Assembly (NCBI GenBank): GCA_020851555.1
Contig: JADZCM010000017.1
Span: 248,001-312,000, forward strand
Direction: 5' to 3'
Length of the DNA stretch: 64,000 nucleotides
From: Bryobacterales bacterium
GTDB lineage: Bacteria > Acidobacteriota > Terriglobia > Bryobacterales > Bryobacteraceae
Shown here in pieces: positions 53,982 to 62,609 of the stretch (positions are counted from its first letter, which is position 1; every line of letters begins with the position of its first letter). Made by a program: the position numbers and the translations under genes. Under the pieces are notes generated by a model that worked only from the letters and a program-made list of their open reading frames with translations, did no database searches and was not told the DNA's origin.

Positions 53982-55334
53982 TCAGTCTTTCCGGAGATCG
54001 ATTTTGCCGCGCTCCGTCCGGATGGTGATCCGGGCGCCCTTTCCGGTGGAGCCCTTCAACGCCGCGCCGGCCCCTTCCGTGGCGGCCCGGACGGCGTCCT
54101 GGAATTCGCTTGAGGCCTCGCCCCGCTGCGTCGTTCCGTCCAGGTCGAACCGGGCATCGGCCGGCAGCGAGATCTCAACGTTCCCGTTGCGGGTGCTCAG
54201 CTCGATCTTGGCGTCCGGTGAGCGGCGAGGTCTAAGGGTAATGTCGCCCGTATCCACGGAGATCGTCACCTCGCCCTGCACCTGCTCGAGGTCGACGTCT
54301 TTGGAACGGGCGTTGATCCGTACCGGCCCGGCCACGTTGGTGGCCCTGAAGTCACCCGGGGTAAGGTGGAACTGGCCGGCCACGCGCCCCAGGCGCAGTT
54401 CGGTCACACCGCTCTGGAACACCAGGGGCATCGCCAGATTCCGGCCCGTGATGTCGCCGGTATAATACCCGTTGACGTTGACCGTGCCAGAGACATTCTC
54501 CAGTTCCACATCTTCGCCGCGGCCGAGGAGGTCCAGGTTGCCTTTCACGTTGACGGCGCGCACCAGGTTGCTTCGCCTGAGGTCCACACGCGCGTTTCCG
54601 CCGATGTCCTGCAACCGGACGTCCCCGCTGGCGCTGTTCAGGTCGACGGTCCCGTCGATATTGATGATGTCGAAGTCGCCGGAGCGGCCCGTGGCCTGGA
54701 TGGCGGCGCCGCGCGGGACGGTCATCTCCAGATCCGTGGAGATCCGCAGGTCGCTGCGCATGCCGGCCTGCTCGGTGGTGCGCACGGCCAGGTGATCTCC
54801 TTCGACCGCCACTGTCAGCGACGCCTTCTTAACTGCGTCATCGGCGGCGGAACGGCTGTAGGCCCTGACCGTTCTCCGCCCTCCGATCTTGATTTCCTGG
54901 GTGTCGGCGCCCACCACGCGCAGGTTGCCGCGCGCATTGTCCACCACGATTCTGGCGGCTTTCTCCGTGCGCCTTACTTCTTCGATGGGATAGTCGTAGG
55001 CTTCTCCGAAGATCTCCATGCTCCGATCGCCTATAAAGACGCGCGGTAAGCCGGGGGCGCGCTGGTGGAAAAAGAATAGACCCGACCCGAAAATGCAGAT
55101 GAAAACGACCAGAGTCCATTCGCCGCCCGAGATGCCTCGCGCGGGCAGAGGCTTCGAGGTGAGTCTCCAGTAAGCGATTTCAATGAGCCGCAGCGCGCCC
55201 CAGGCGATCAGCAGGAAAGGCCAGTACATGGCGATCAGCCTGAAGGAGACCCACTCCGGATGCAGATTCCAGGCCAGCAGCAGGGCGCCGGCCAGGATCA
55301 GCAGCAACGGTGCAATGAGCGAACGTCTCTTCAT
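53982..55334 (-). CDS. DUF4097 beta-strand repeat membrane protein
   Basis: 450 residues. The N-terminus has three hydrophobic helices (residues 7-25, 33-55 and 73-90), the second pair resembling LiaF/DUF5668 anchors. From about residue 125 comes a right-handed beta-helix-like series of short repeats (GDFDIINIDGTVDLNSASGD, GDITLRPRR) typical of DUF4097, sometimes called a putative adhesin. It is the last of the genes following the ECF sigma factor at 56796. It is probably envelope-located with the repeat domain outside. Confidence 0.82.
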   Translation of the reverse strand: MKRRSLIAPLLLILAGALLLAWNLHPEWVSFRLIAMYWPFLLIAWGALRLIEIAYWRLTSKPLPARGISGGEWTLVVFICIFGSGLFFFHQRAPGLPRVFIGDRSMEIFGEAYDYPIEEVRRTEKAARIVVDNARGNLRVVGADTQEIKIGGRRTVRAYSRSAADDAVKKASLTVAVEGDHLAVRTTEQAGMRSDLRISTDLEMTVPRGAAIQATGRSGDFDIINIDGTVDLNSASGDVRLQDIGGNARVDLRRSNLVRAVNVKGNLDLLGRGEDVELENVSGTVNVNGYYTGDITGRNLAMPLVFQSGVTELRLGRVAGQFHLTPGDFRATNVAGPVRINARSKDVDLEQVQGEVTISVDTGDITLRPRRSPDAKIELSTRNGNVEISLPADARFDLDGTTQRGEASSEFQDAVRAATEGAGAALKGSTGKGARITIRTERGKIDLRKD

Positions 55335-55338
55335 GGGG

Positions 55339-55530
55339 TCACCCCTGCGGCGGCTTGGGGCCGCCCATCCGGTCCATCAGTTTCAGAAGGCCGAGCGCGA
55401 TCAACAGCACGGGCCAGGTGCTCCGAATGCCGTAGGGGGTCGTTTGAGCAAGCGCGAACAGCGCGCCGGCTACGATCAGCATGATCGGGCCGCGAATCGC
55501 AGCCGCCAGAGATCCTTCACTGCCCGACAT
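55339..55530 (-). CDS. Small LiaF/DUF5668-like membrane protein
   Basis: 63 residues with two hydrophobic segments (IRGPIMLIVAGALFALAQ and STWPVLLIALGLLKLM). The motif WPVLLIALG is shared with the neighbours on both sides. Its start overlaps the upstream gene by 14 bases. It is probably a structural partner in a membrane complex. Confidence 0.7.
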   Translation of the reverse strand: MSGSEGSLAAAIRGPIMLIVAGALFALAQTTPYGIRSTWPVLLIALGLLKLMDRMGGPKPPQG

Positions 55531-56176
55531 GGCCAGCCTCCTCAGCGTGATGGCGGCTGCTTCCCCGGCCGCGCCAGCGCGCGGCCAGTATCCACACTCC
55601 CGCCACGATCAACAGCACGGGCCAGTATCTGAAGATCAGGCGCGCCCAGTCCGGCCGGGCGTTCATCACCAGAAAGAGCGAGCCCAAGGCGATCAACACC
55701 ACCGCCGCGGCGGTGGATCCCGCCTGCGGCGAACGCATCGGAATCAGGCTGGAGAACTCATCCACCGGCTCCCCCCTCAGACGCTTGCCGGCGGTGTGGT
55801 ATGCCTCGAAAGCCATGTAGAAGAACCAGAGCGCGATGAGCAGGCCGAACAGCGGCTCCATGGATCCGATCGCCCCCGAATCGAGGACGCTGATCAGGGT
55901 TCCCAGCACAACCACATGAATGAGGCCTTTGACGTATTGACCGTTGTAGATCGCACCCACGCCCGGGATTAGCCCCAGCGCGAATGCCAGGCCGGGCGAG
56001 ACGCTCGGGGGCGGGACGCCGCTGGGCGCGGCCGGCGCCGCCGTCTGCGCGGCGGGCTCGTGCTCCGGGCAATAGACGGTGCCTCCGGACGTTCTCTGAC
56101 AAGCGCTGCACAGGGGTTTTCCGCAGGTCCGGCAGAAGGCCTTCGCTTCATGGTCTGCATGTAAGTAGCAGTTCAT
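55517..56176 (-). CDS. B-box zinc-finger membrane protein with DUF5668-like end
   Basis: 219 residues. A B-box-type zinc finger lies at the N-terminus (CYLHADHEAKAFCRTCGKPL, CSACQ, YCPEH), followed by a Pro/Ala linker, a pair of membrane helices (LAFALGLIPGVGAIYNGQYV and following), more helices, and a C-terminal segment YWPVLLIVAGVWILAARW like its neighbours. The sequence around YNGQYVKG resembles TM2-type proteins. Function unknown; part of the same operon as the anti-sigma factor. Confidence 0.78.
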   Translation of the reverse strand: MNCYLHADHEAKAFCRTCGKPLCSACQRTSGGTVYCPEHEPAAQTAAPAAPSGVPPPSVSPGLAFALGLIPGVGAIYNGQYVKGLIHVVVLGTLISVLDSGAIGSMEPLFGLLIALWFFYMAFEAYHTAGKRLRGEPVDEFSSLIPMRSPQAGSTAAAVVLIALGSLFLVMNARPDWARLIFRYWPVLLIVAGVWILAARWRGRGSSRHHAEEAGHVGQ

Positions 56177-56196
56177 GGCACTTTGCCTCCGATTCT

Positions 56197-56799
56197 TCAC
56201 TTGCTCGATGGTGTGGGGGGCTGGGCCTCCGGCGCGGTGTCCGCGGGCGGAGCCGCTCCGCTTTCGGCCGTCCCCTCTTGTTCCGCCGTCAACTCCGCCA
56301 GCCGGGATCGGATCTCGTAGACGAAACGAAGGTTCTCGTAAAACTTCACGGTCCTCGCCCATCCCCGGTGGGCGCGGTCGTCGATATTTCTCCAGATCCT
56401 CACCGGGTCCAGGTCGGCGAGGGTCAACTGGCGCACGTCGAAACGAACCGCGCGGGCCAGCATGGCCAGCGACAGTATGGTCATCGCCATGCCCATGGCA
56501 AAGCGGGGCTGCAACATCGGTCCAAGCAACGGCCGCAGCAGCGCCAGCGGTCCCCGGCGCCGGTCCTGCGCCTTCTCCCGCTGCGCTGCCAGGTCGAACA
56601 GGATCCTGGTGACCAATTGGGGCGGCGGCTCGACGCGCTCCGCTCTTGCCGCCAGCGCCACCACAGCCGCCGCGTCGCGCGCCATGCCGCTGCATACCGT
56701 GCAATGCTCCAGGTGGCGCTCGGCGTCCGCCCTCTGGGCCGGACTGAGCGTCCCGTCGACGTAGTCGCAGAGCAAGGCTTCCATTTCGTTGCAGGTCAT
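56197..56799 (-). CDS. Zinc-finger anti-sigma factor
   Basis: 200 residues. It has a zf-HC2-type finger: CNEMEALLCDYVDGTL followed by HLEHCTVCSGM (HxxxCxxC). There is one transmembrane helix (about residues 101-116) and a C-terminal region of helices with an Ala/Pro-rich end. It should bind and silence the ECF sigma factor encoded immediately before it (four-base overlap, ATGA). Confidence 0.87.
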   Translation of the reverse strand: MTCNEMEALLCDYVDGTLSPAQRADAERHLEHCTVCSGMARDAAAVVALAARAERVEPPPQLVTRILFDLAAQREKAQDRRRGPLALLRPLLGPMLQPRFAMGMAMTILSLAMLARAVRFDVRQLTLADLDPVRIWRNIDDRAHRGWARTVKFYENLRFVYEIRSRLAELTAEQEGTAESGAAPPADTAPEAQPPTPSSK

Positions 56800-57509
56800 A
56801 TGGATACCTTGAATCTGCGCAGTACGCGCGCCAATTCCGACCGCCCGCGGTTCAACCGGGATTTCACGGTACCCTCGGGCACATTCAGGATCCTGGCAAT
56901 CTCCCGGTATTCCATTTCTTCGATGTCCCTCAGGATCACGGCCTCGCGCAGTTCCGGCGAAAGCCGCTTCAGACCTTCCTGGAGCAGTTCCCCGGCTTCT
57001 CTGCCCGCCAGCAGACCGTCGGCGCGGGTGAACACACTCTGAGCCTCCTCGAGGCCCGGCAGTTGGTCCTCGATCGAATCAGTCACCCGGTCGCTCTTGG
57101 TTCGGCGGTAGTGATCGATCAGAAGGTTCCTCGTCAGCCTGGTCAGCCAGGTGTTAAGCGAACCTTCTCCGGCACGAAAACTCTTCAAATTCTTGAAGAT
57201 ACGGAGGAATACTTCCTGCGTGAGGTCCTGCGCATGGCCGTCGTTCCCGGTGAAGCGGTAGCACAGGCCGTACACCCGTCTGGTGTAGGTCTTGGCCAGT
57301 TGTTCCCAGGCGGACTCCTCGCCCGCTAGGCACCGCTCAACCAGTATCTGTTCGGGGTCCAAGCTGCGTTCCGCTGACCGATCCCAAGCGTGGCCCGCAA
57401 GCCGGGCCGCCCGCCGGCCTCCGCCGGCTTGCCATCCCGTCGCGATCGGTTGGGCCAACGCTGCCACGACCTCGTTCTCCTCGCCGGAGCTTCCCGCCCC
57501 TCGAGACAT
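56796..57509 (-). CDS. ECF-family RNA polymerase sigma factor (RpoE-like)
   Basis: 237 residues. After an N-terminal extension of about 55 residues, region 2 reads YGLCYRFTGNDGHAQDLTQE and region 4 reads LSPELREAVILRDIEEMEYREI, then RILNVPEGTVKSRLNRGR. The domain order and sequence resemble the RpoE-like group. It heads an operon with anti-sigma, zinc-finger membrane protein, LiaF-like protein and DUF4097 protein, a likely envelope-stress regulon. Confidence 0.93.
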   Translation of the reverse strand: MSRGAGSSGEENEVVAALAQPIATGWQAGGGRRAARLAGHAWDRSAERSLDPEQILVERCLAGEESAWEQLAKTYTRRVYGLCYRFTGNDGHAQDLTQEVFLRIFKNLKSFRAGEGSLNTWLTRLTRNLLIDHYRRTKSDRVTDSIEDQLPGLEEAQSVFTRADGLLAGREAGELLQEGLKRLSPELREAVILRDIEEMEYREIARILNVPEGTVKSRLNRGRSELARVLRRFKVSI

Positions 57510-57710
57510 ATGGACATCGAACCGGAAACCCCGGAGGGGGGCTTCCAGTAGGAGTAACGAGGCTTTATCATTAGAAGTTCAAACGAATCGCCGTTGAGAG
57601 CCGCTCTCCATTCTAGCCCGAAGCCGCGCCGGGCGAAAGACGGCAGTTGAATTGGGGACGCCGTTCTCCTAGGAGGCCCTATCCAGGCTCACCGACGCCG
57701 TATTCTGGCC

Positions 57711-58724
57711 GTGGCCGCCCTCGTCGTGCTGATCGTCGCCGCCCTCCTGGCGATGCGCTGGCGTCACGGCGAGTTCGATTGGTCCCTGCTGGCGTCGACG
57801 CTGCTGGCAGTGCGGGGCCGGTGGCTGGCAGCAGCGCTGCTGGTCGGGTTGGCCACCTACTACGGTCGGGCGCTGCGCTGGAGCGTGCTGATCCGGCATC
57901 TCAGGCCGGACGCCAGTCTCTGGAGCCTGTTTTCCGCAACTGCGATCGGATTCACGGCCATTGTGCTGTTCGGCAGGCCAGGGGAACTCGTGCGGCCCTA
58001 CCTGATCGCCAGCAAGGAGCGGCTCCCCTTCTCCTCTCAACTCGCGGCCTGGTTTCTGGAACGGATCTGCGACCTGCTGAGCACGCTGCTGATTTTCGGG
58101 TTCGCACTGGCTTACGTGGCAAACACGGGAATCCAGGTCGGGCCTCGCCTCCAATGGACGCTGGAAGCGGGAGGCTACTTCGCCGGGATCTTGGGCTCGG
58201 TGAGCCTGCTGGTCGTGCTCGTGCTGCGGCAATACTCCGCTCCCATGCGGAGAAGGTTTGTCGAGGCGCTGGCCGTCTTTCCCTCACGGTTACGCGGGAA
58301 GGCCATCGAACTGTTCGACGCATTCATTCTTGGGATTGAAGCGACCAGGACACGCCTGGGACTGGCTGGGATCATCGGATACACAGTCCTCGAGTGGGCC
58401 CTGATCGTCCTGAGTTTTGTTGCGCTTGTACGGGCTTTCCCGGCCCTGGATGCCCTGGCTGTGCCAGATGTGTTGATCCTGATGGGCTTCGTGTCGTTCG
58501 GCAGCCTGGTTCAGATCCCCGGTATTGGAGGCGGCCTGCAGGTTGTTGCGATCGTGGTCCTGACCGAGATCTTCCATACCTCTTTTGAGACCGCCGCCGG
58601 GATCGCGCTGATGATCTGGTGCGTCAGCTTTCTGGTGATCGTGCCGTTCGGTCTGACGCTTTTCGTCCGGGAGGGAATGACCTGGCGTAAGATCAAGGAA
58701 ATCAAACAGGTGGCACTCAAGTGA
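57711..58724 (+). CDS. Flippase-like membrane protein (lysylphosphatidylglycerol synthase TM/UPF0104 family)
   Basis: 337 residues from GTG, with about eight hydrophobic helices. Family marks include YYGRALRWSVLIRHLRP, FGRPGELVRPYLIASKE and PGIGGGLQVVAIVVLTE. Proteins of this family move or modify lipids, as in the MprF flippase half and AglD-like proteins. An AGGAGG lies 4 bases before an ATC codon in frame upstream, so the real start may be slightly earlier with an unusual codon. nrdR overlaps its stop (GTGA). Confidence 0.8.
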   Translation: MAALVVLIVAALLAMRWRHGEFDWSLLASTLLAVRGRWLAAALLVGLATYYGRALRWSVLIRHLRPDASLWSLFSATAIGFTAIVLFGRPGELVRPYLIASKERLPFSSQLAAWFLERICDLLSTLLIFGFALAYVANTGIQVGPRLQWTLEAGGYFAGILGSVSLLVVLVLRQYSAPMRRRFVEALAVFPSRLRGKAIELFDAFILGIEATRTRLGLAGIIGYTVLEWALIVLSFVALVRAFPALDALAVPDVLILMGFVSFGSLVQIPGIGGGLQVVAIVVLTEIFHTSFETAAGIALMIWCVSFLVIVPFGLTLFVREGMTWRKIKEIKQVALK

Positions 58725-59182
58725 CCTGCCCATTTTGCGGCCATAAAAAAGACCGCGTCATCGATTCCAGAGAAAGCCGCGAGGGAGAAGCCATCCGGCG
58801 GCGCCGGCTGTGCCTCATGTGCCACCGGCGTTTCACCTCTTACGAACGAATTGACGAAGTTCCCTACATGGTGGTCAAAAAAGACGGCCGCCGCGAGAAG
58901 TTCGACCGTCAGAAAGTTCTGGCCGGGCTCCTGAAAGCCTCGGAAAAGCGGCCGGTGTCGATGTCGAAACTGGCTGAGATGGTCGATGAGGTAGAGGCGA
59001 GACTACAGGAGACCTCTGACCGGGAGATACATACTACTGAAATAGGAGAAATGCTGATGGCGAATCTCCGCAATCTCGACAAGATCGCCTATGTCAGGTT
59101 CGCCTCGGTCTACAGGGACTTCCAGGACGTTGAGGCTTTCCTCAACGAATTGAAGCACTTAATCCGCCAGAAAAGAAAGTGA
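58721..59182 (+). CDS. nrdR: Transcriptional repressor NrdR
   Basis: 153 residues from a GTG overlapping the previous stop. The zinc ribbon has CPFC (Cys3, Cys6) and CLMC (Cys31, Cys34), and the ATP-cone domain follows (MVVKKDGRREKFDRQKVLAG). NrdR binds NrdR boxes in ribonucleotide-reductase promoters when loaded with dATP/ATP. No nrd gene lies nearby. Confidence 0.96.
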   Translation: MTCPFCGHKKDRVIDSRESREGEAIRRRRLCLMCHRRFTSYERIDEVPYMVVKKDGRREKFDRQKVLAGLLKASEKRPVSMSKLAEMVDEVEARLQETSDREIHTTEIGEMLMANLRNLDKIAYVRFASVYRDFQDVEAFLNELKHLIRQKRK

Positions 59183-59271
59183 GAGCCGGGAGAGGAGCGG
59201 GTGCCATCTTTTCGGGGGCTCCAGCTCTCTGAAACCGAGACAGGGCCGCTCTAGTCTAATGAAATGAGGCT

Positions 59272-59299
59272 TTAACTAGGGCGGGATTGGTGGTATAAT
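59272..59299 (+). promoter_or_regulatory. Promoter of rpoD
   Basis: TTAACT (59272-59277), a 16-base spacer and a perfect TATAAT (59294-59299). This is one of the best housekeeping promoters in the window. Transcription would begin about base 59306. Confidence 0.65.
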
Positions 59300-59435
59300 T
59301 TTCCAGATGCCCGAGGGCGGCGGGCTGACCCAGCCAGCAAGCAGGTTTGGCACACCAAGTTGTCAACAGTCGATTCGCGTGGATTCGCAAAAAGGTGGGG
59401 TAATGTGCGCCCTGGAGGCCGTGAGGTAAAGATAG

Positions 59436-60968
59436 GTGGAGCATCTCGAAGATCAATTCGTGGCTGAGCGGGCGGGCCGTCTGGGGCTGCCCTTCGAGGA
59501 CGAGCCCAAGTTCTTCGACGCGGAGGAGGCTCAGGAAGCCGATGACTTCCATGGGGCGCCTCAAGTTGAAGATTCGATTTACACCGACGATCCCGTCCGC
59601 GTTTACCTTCGCGAAATGGGCGCGGTCCCTCTGCTTACCCGCGAGGGTGAAGTGGACCTCGCCCGTCGGATGGAGCGCGGCAAGCTGCGCATGCAAAAGG
59701 CGATAAGCCGTTCTCCCCTGGTGCAGAACCTGGTCAGTGAGATCGCGGATTCCATCAGGAAAAACGGCGAGGAACTGGACGCCTGGGTGGACGTGGGCGA
59801 TGTTGAGGAAAGCCCGGCCGCCAACGAGCGGAAGCGGGAGGATGTCCTCCAGATGTTCGCCCGGGTGACCGCTCTCTGGAAGAAACAGCAATACTTGGCC
59901 GACAGAATGTCAGCGATCCCGGCCTCCGCGAAGCGGCCTTTGCGGAGGTGGACCGGGAAACTGTTGCGGTGCAGAGTGTCCACTGCGCAGGCGATCTGCC
60001 AGGTGCCCTTCTCCGTCTACAACTGGAAGGAGTTCGGGGAGAGCATCCAGAGGGCGGTGGATGAGATCGCCTCCTTCGAAGCGGAACTTCGCAGGCTGGA
60101 GGCCAGATCCACGGCTGCCGCGCAAGGCCGCATCAGGGAATTGCGCCGGGAGATACGGAAGCGTGAAACCTTGGCCGGCGCCCCGCTGGCGGACCTCCGC
60201 CACACTCTCGCGGTCATCCGGCACGGCGAGTTCGAGGCCGAGAGGGCCAAGAAAGATCTGGTCGAGGCCAATCTCCGTCTGGTGGTTTCGGTCGCCAAGA
60301 AGTACGTCAACCGGGGGCTGCACCTGCTGGATCTGATCCAGGAGGGCAATATCGGCCTGATGCGGGCGGCCGACAAGTTCGAGTACCGCCGCGGATACAA
60401 GTTCTCGACATACGCCACGTGGTGGATCAGGCAGGCCATCACCCGGGCCATCGCCGATCAGTCGCGGACGATCCGCATCCCGGTTCACATGAACGAGAGC
60501 ATGAACAAGTTCCTGCGGGCCAACCGGGAATTGGAGAAGGAGCTGGGGCGCGCTCCCACCAACGACGAGATCAGCCGGCGCATGGACATTCCGGTTGAGA
60601 AAGTTCAGAAGCTCAAGACGATCTCCCGGGATCCCGTTTCGCTCGAAACGCCGGTCGGCCGTGACGGCGAGTCGGCTCTGGGCGATTTGATCGAAGACCG
60701 TTGGATCGGCTCTCCGGTCGACACGGTGATCGAAACCAACGTGCGCGACGAGACTGCCAACATACTGAAGACCCTCTCCCCCAAGGAGGAGAAGGTGATC
60801 CGGCTCCGCTTCGGGATCGGCTGCGAGCGCGAGCACACGCTTGAGGAGATCGGCCAGGAGTTCGACGTCACGCGAGAGCGCATCCGCCAGATCGAAGCCA
60901 AAGCCCTGCGGCAACTGCGCTCGCCCGAACGCGCCCGCCACCTCCGGGCCCTGCTTGCCGCCCGCTAG
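59436..60968 (+). CDS. rpoD: Primary RNA polymerase sigma factor RpoD/SigA
   Basis: 510 residues from GTG, with GAGG upstream. Region 1.2 ([30 protein letters not shown]), region 2 ([48 protein letters not shown]), region 3 and region 4 ([21 protein letters not shown] type) are all intact. The segment between regions 1.2 and 2.1 is about 190 residues. Only about 45 residues precede region 1.2, so region 1.1 is short or absent. It is the housekeeping sigma factor. Confidence 0.96.
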   Translation: MEHLEDQFVAERAGRLGLPFEDEPKFFDAEEAQEADDFHGAPQVEDSIYTDDPVRVYLREMGAVPLLTREGEVDLARRMERGKLRMQKAISRSPLVQNLVSEIADSIRKNGEELDAWVDVGDVEESPAANERKREDVLQMFARVTALWKKQQYLADRMSAIPASAKRPLRRWTGKLLRCRVSTAQAICQVPFSVYNWKEFGESIQRAVDEIASFEAELRRLEARSTAAAQGRIRELRREIRKRETLAGAPLADLRHTLAVIRHGEFEAERAKKDLVEANLRLVVSVAKKYVNRGLHLLDLIQEGNIGLMRAADKFEYRRGYKFSTYATWWIRQAITRAIADQSRTIRIPVHMNESMNKFLRANRELEKELGRAPTNDEISRRMDIPVEKVQKLKTISRDPVSLETPVGRDGESALGDLIEDRWIGSPVDTVIETNVRDETANILKTLSPKEEKVIRLRFGIGCEREHTLEEIGQEFDVTRERIRQIEAKALRQLRSPERARHLRALLAAR

Positions 60969-61756
60969 CCGATTGTCGCGTGGTGGTTGAGGGGCCCCGC
61001 CCCGGCGCCAAGCCTCGGGCTGGTGCGAATCGCCTCGGAGACAAACACCTTGGCTCTTCGAACCGCCTCCACCAGGGGCGTGCCCTGCGCCAGTCCGGCC
61101 GCGATGGCCGCCGATAGCGTACATCCGGTCCCGTGGGTGTGAGGGGTGTCGATGCGCGGAGCCGGAAACTCATGCCATTCTCCGCCGGCCAGAAGCAGGT
61201 CGACTGCATCTCCGGCGAGGTGACCGCCTTTGACGAGTACGGCTTTGGCCCCCAGCCGCACGATGCGCTCCGCGGCAGCGCGCATCTGGTCCGGTCCGGT
61301 GATCTCGATTCCCGCGAGCGCGGCTGCTTCCGGCAGATTGGGAGTCAGGAGGCTCGCGCGGGGCACCATGTGCTCCAGGAAGGCCCCTGCGTCCCCGGGG
61401 GCCAGCAGCGGAGAACCGTGCTTGCTGATCATCACGGGGTCGACCACCAGCGGGAAGGAGAACCGTTCGGCGAGCGCCGCAACCGCACAAATGATCCCGG
61501 CATTCCCCAGTGCGCCCGTCTTTGCCGCCTCGGGCGGGATATCCTCGAGCACCGCGGATATCTGCTCCTTCACCAACTCCGGATCCAGCGTTACAACGCG
61601 CGAAACCCGCCGCGTGTTCTGGACCGTCAGCAGGGTAATCACCGCTTCGCCGTAGACGCCGAACTGGTGAAAGGTCTTCAGGTCGGCTTGGATCCCCGCG
61701 CCGCCGCTCGGGTCCGAGCCGGCAATGGTCAGCGCCACGCGCTTCCGCTCAAACAC
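60965..61756 (-). CDS. thiD: Hydroxymethylpyrimidine/phosphomethylpyrimidine kinase
   Basis: 263 residues from a GTG. Ribokinase-fold motifs: [20 protein letters not shown] at the start, [15 protein letters not shown], and the catalytic-loop [17 protein letters not shown] with the base Asp/Gly-rich anion hole. It phosphorylates the thiamine pyrimidine twice. Its stop overlaps that of rpoD by four bases, and its start overlaps the end of the dehydrogenase gene by eight bases. Confidence 0.95.
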   Translation of the reverse strand: MFERKRVALTIAGSDPSGGAGIQADLKTFHQFGVYGEAVITLLTVQNTRRVSRVVTLDPELVKEQISAVLEDIPPEAAKTGALGNAGIICAVAALAERFSFPLVVDPVMISKHGSPLLAPGDAGAFLEHMVPRASLLTPNLPEAAALAGIEITGPDQMRAAAERIVRLGAKAVLVKGGHLAGDAVDLLLAGGEWHEFPAPRIDTPHTHGTGCTLSAAIAAGLAQGTPLVEAVRRAKVFVSEAIRTSPRLGAGAGPLNHHATIG

Positions 61757-62546
61757 GGCGGGTCCTTCGCGCGTAGATCCGCGTCCCGGCGTGTTTCAGC
61801 TTGCGCGGAATGTACGACATCGCCAGGACCAGCAGTTTGTACCGGAAGCCCGGGATGACGAAGAGGCGTCCCCGGTCCAGTCCTCGCAGGGATTGCGCCA
61901 CGACGTACTCGGCCGGCATCCACCACCCCTTGGGAATAACGCCGCGGTCCATGCCGAGCACGTCGTGGAACTCGGTATAGGTGAAGCCGGGGCACAGCGC
62001 CTGCACGCGCACGGGCGAGCCCGCGCTCCGCAGTTCCAGGGCGATAGCTTCGGTGAACGTATTCATCCAGGCCTTGGTGGCGGAGTAACTGGCGCTGCCC
62101 GGCCCGGCCCCGAACCCGGCGACGGAGGAAACGTTGATAATCCCGCCGCGGCCTCGCGCCACCATTCCGCCGAGCGCCGCTTGAGTCAGACGGAGCGTGG
62201 CCATGACATGGAGGCGGTGCATCCTCTGCTGCTCTTCCGGGTCAGCCTCCCAGAAGCGGCCCCGGGCGCCGAAGCCCGCGTTGTTCACAAGCAAATTGAG
62301 TGTGGCCGCCTGCCGTATCCTGGCCTCTACGCCGGCCAGGCCCTGCTCCGAGGCGAGGTCCGCGGCCAGCGGCTCCACCTGCACCTTCGACGAGCGCGCA
62401 AGTTCCACGGCCAGTTTGTCCAGTCTGTCCCGGCGGCGGGCCACCAGGATCAAACCGTAACCCCGCGCCGCCAACTGGCGCGCAAAGACTTCACCCAGTC
62501 CGCTGGATGCGCCTGTGATCAGGGCGGTGCCGCCGGGGCCGAACAT
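61749..62546 (-). CDS. Short-chain dehydrogenase/reductase
   Basis: 265 residues. The cofactor motif TGASSGLGEVFA, NNAGFGARG, catalytic Ser in NVSSVAGFGAGPG and YSATK (YxxxK) are all present. Likely uses NADP(H), given Arg residues after the second strand (LVARRRDRLD). The C-terminus FRYKLLVLAMSYIPRKLKHAG resembles the DltE/YqjQ-like group of lipid-related SDRs. Substrate unknown. Transcribed with thiD by overlap. Confidence 0.9.
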   Translation of the reverse strand: MFGPGGTALITGASSGLGEVFARQLAARGYGLILVARRRDRLDKLAVELARSSKVQVEPLAADLASEQGLAGVEARIRQAATLNLLVNNAGFGARGRFWEADPEEQQRMHRLHVMATLRLTQAALGGMVARGRGGIINVSSVAGFGAGPGSASYSATKAWMNTFTEAIALELRSAGSPVRVQALCPGFTYTEFHDVLGMDRGVIPKGWWMPAEYVVAQSLRGLDRGRLFVIPGFRYKLLVLAMSYIPRKLKHAGTRIYARRTRRV

Positions 62547-62609
62547 GCACTGTCTCCGAAGGAGGTTTACGCTTCCTTCTCAGTGTAGTGCCTCAGCGGG
62601 GAACACGGC

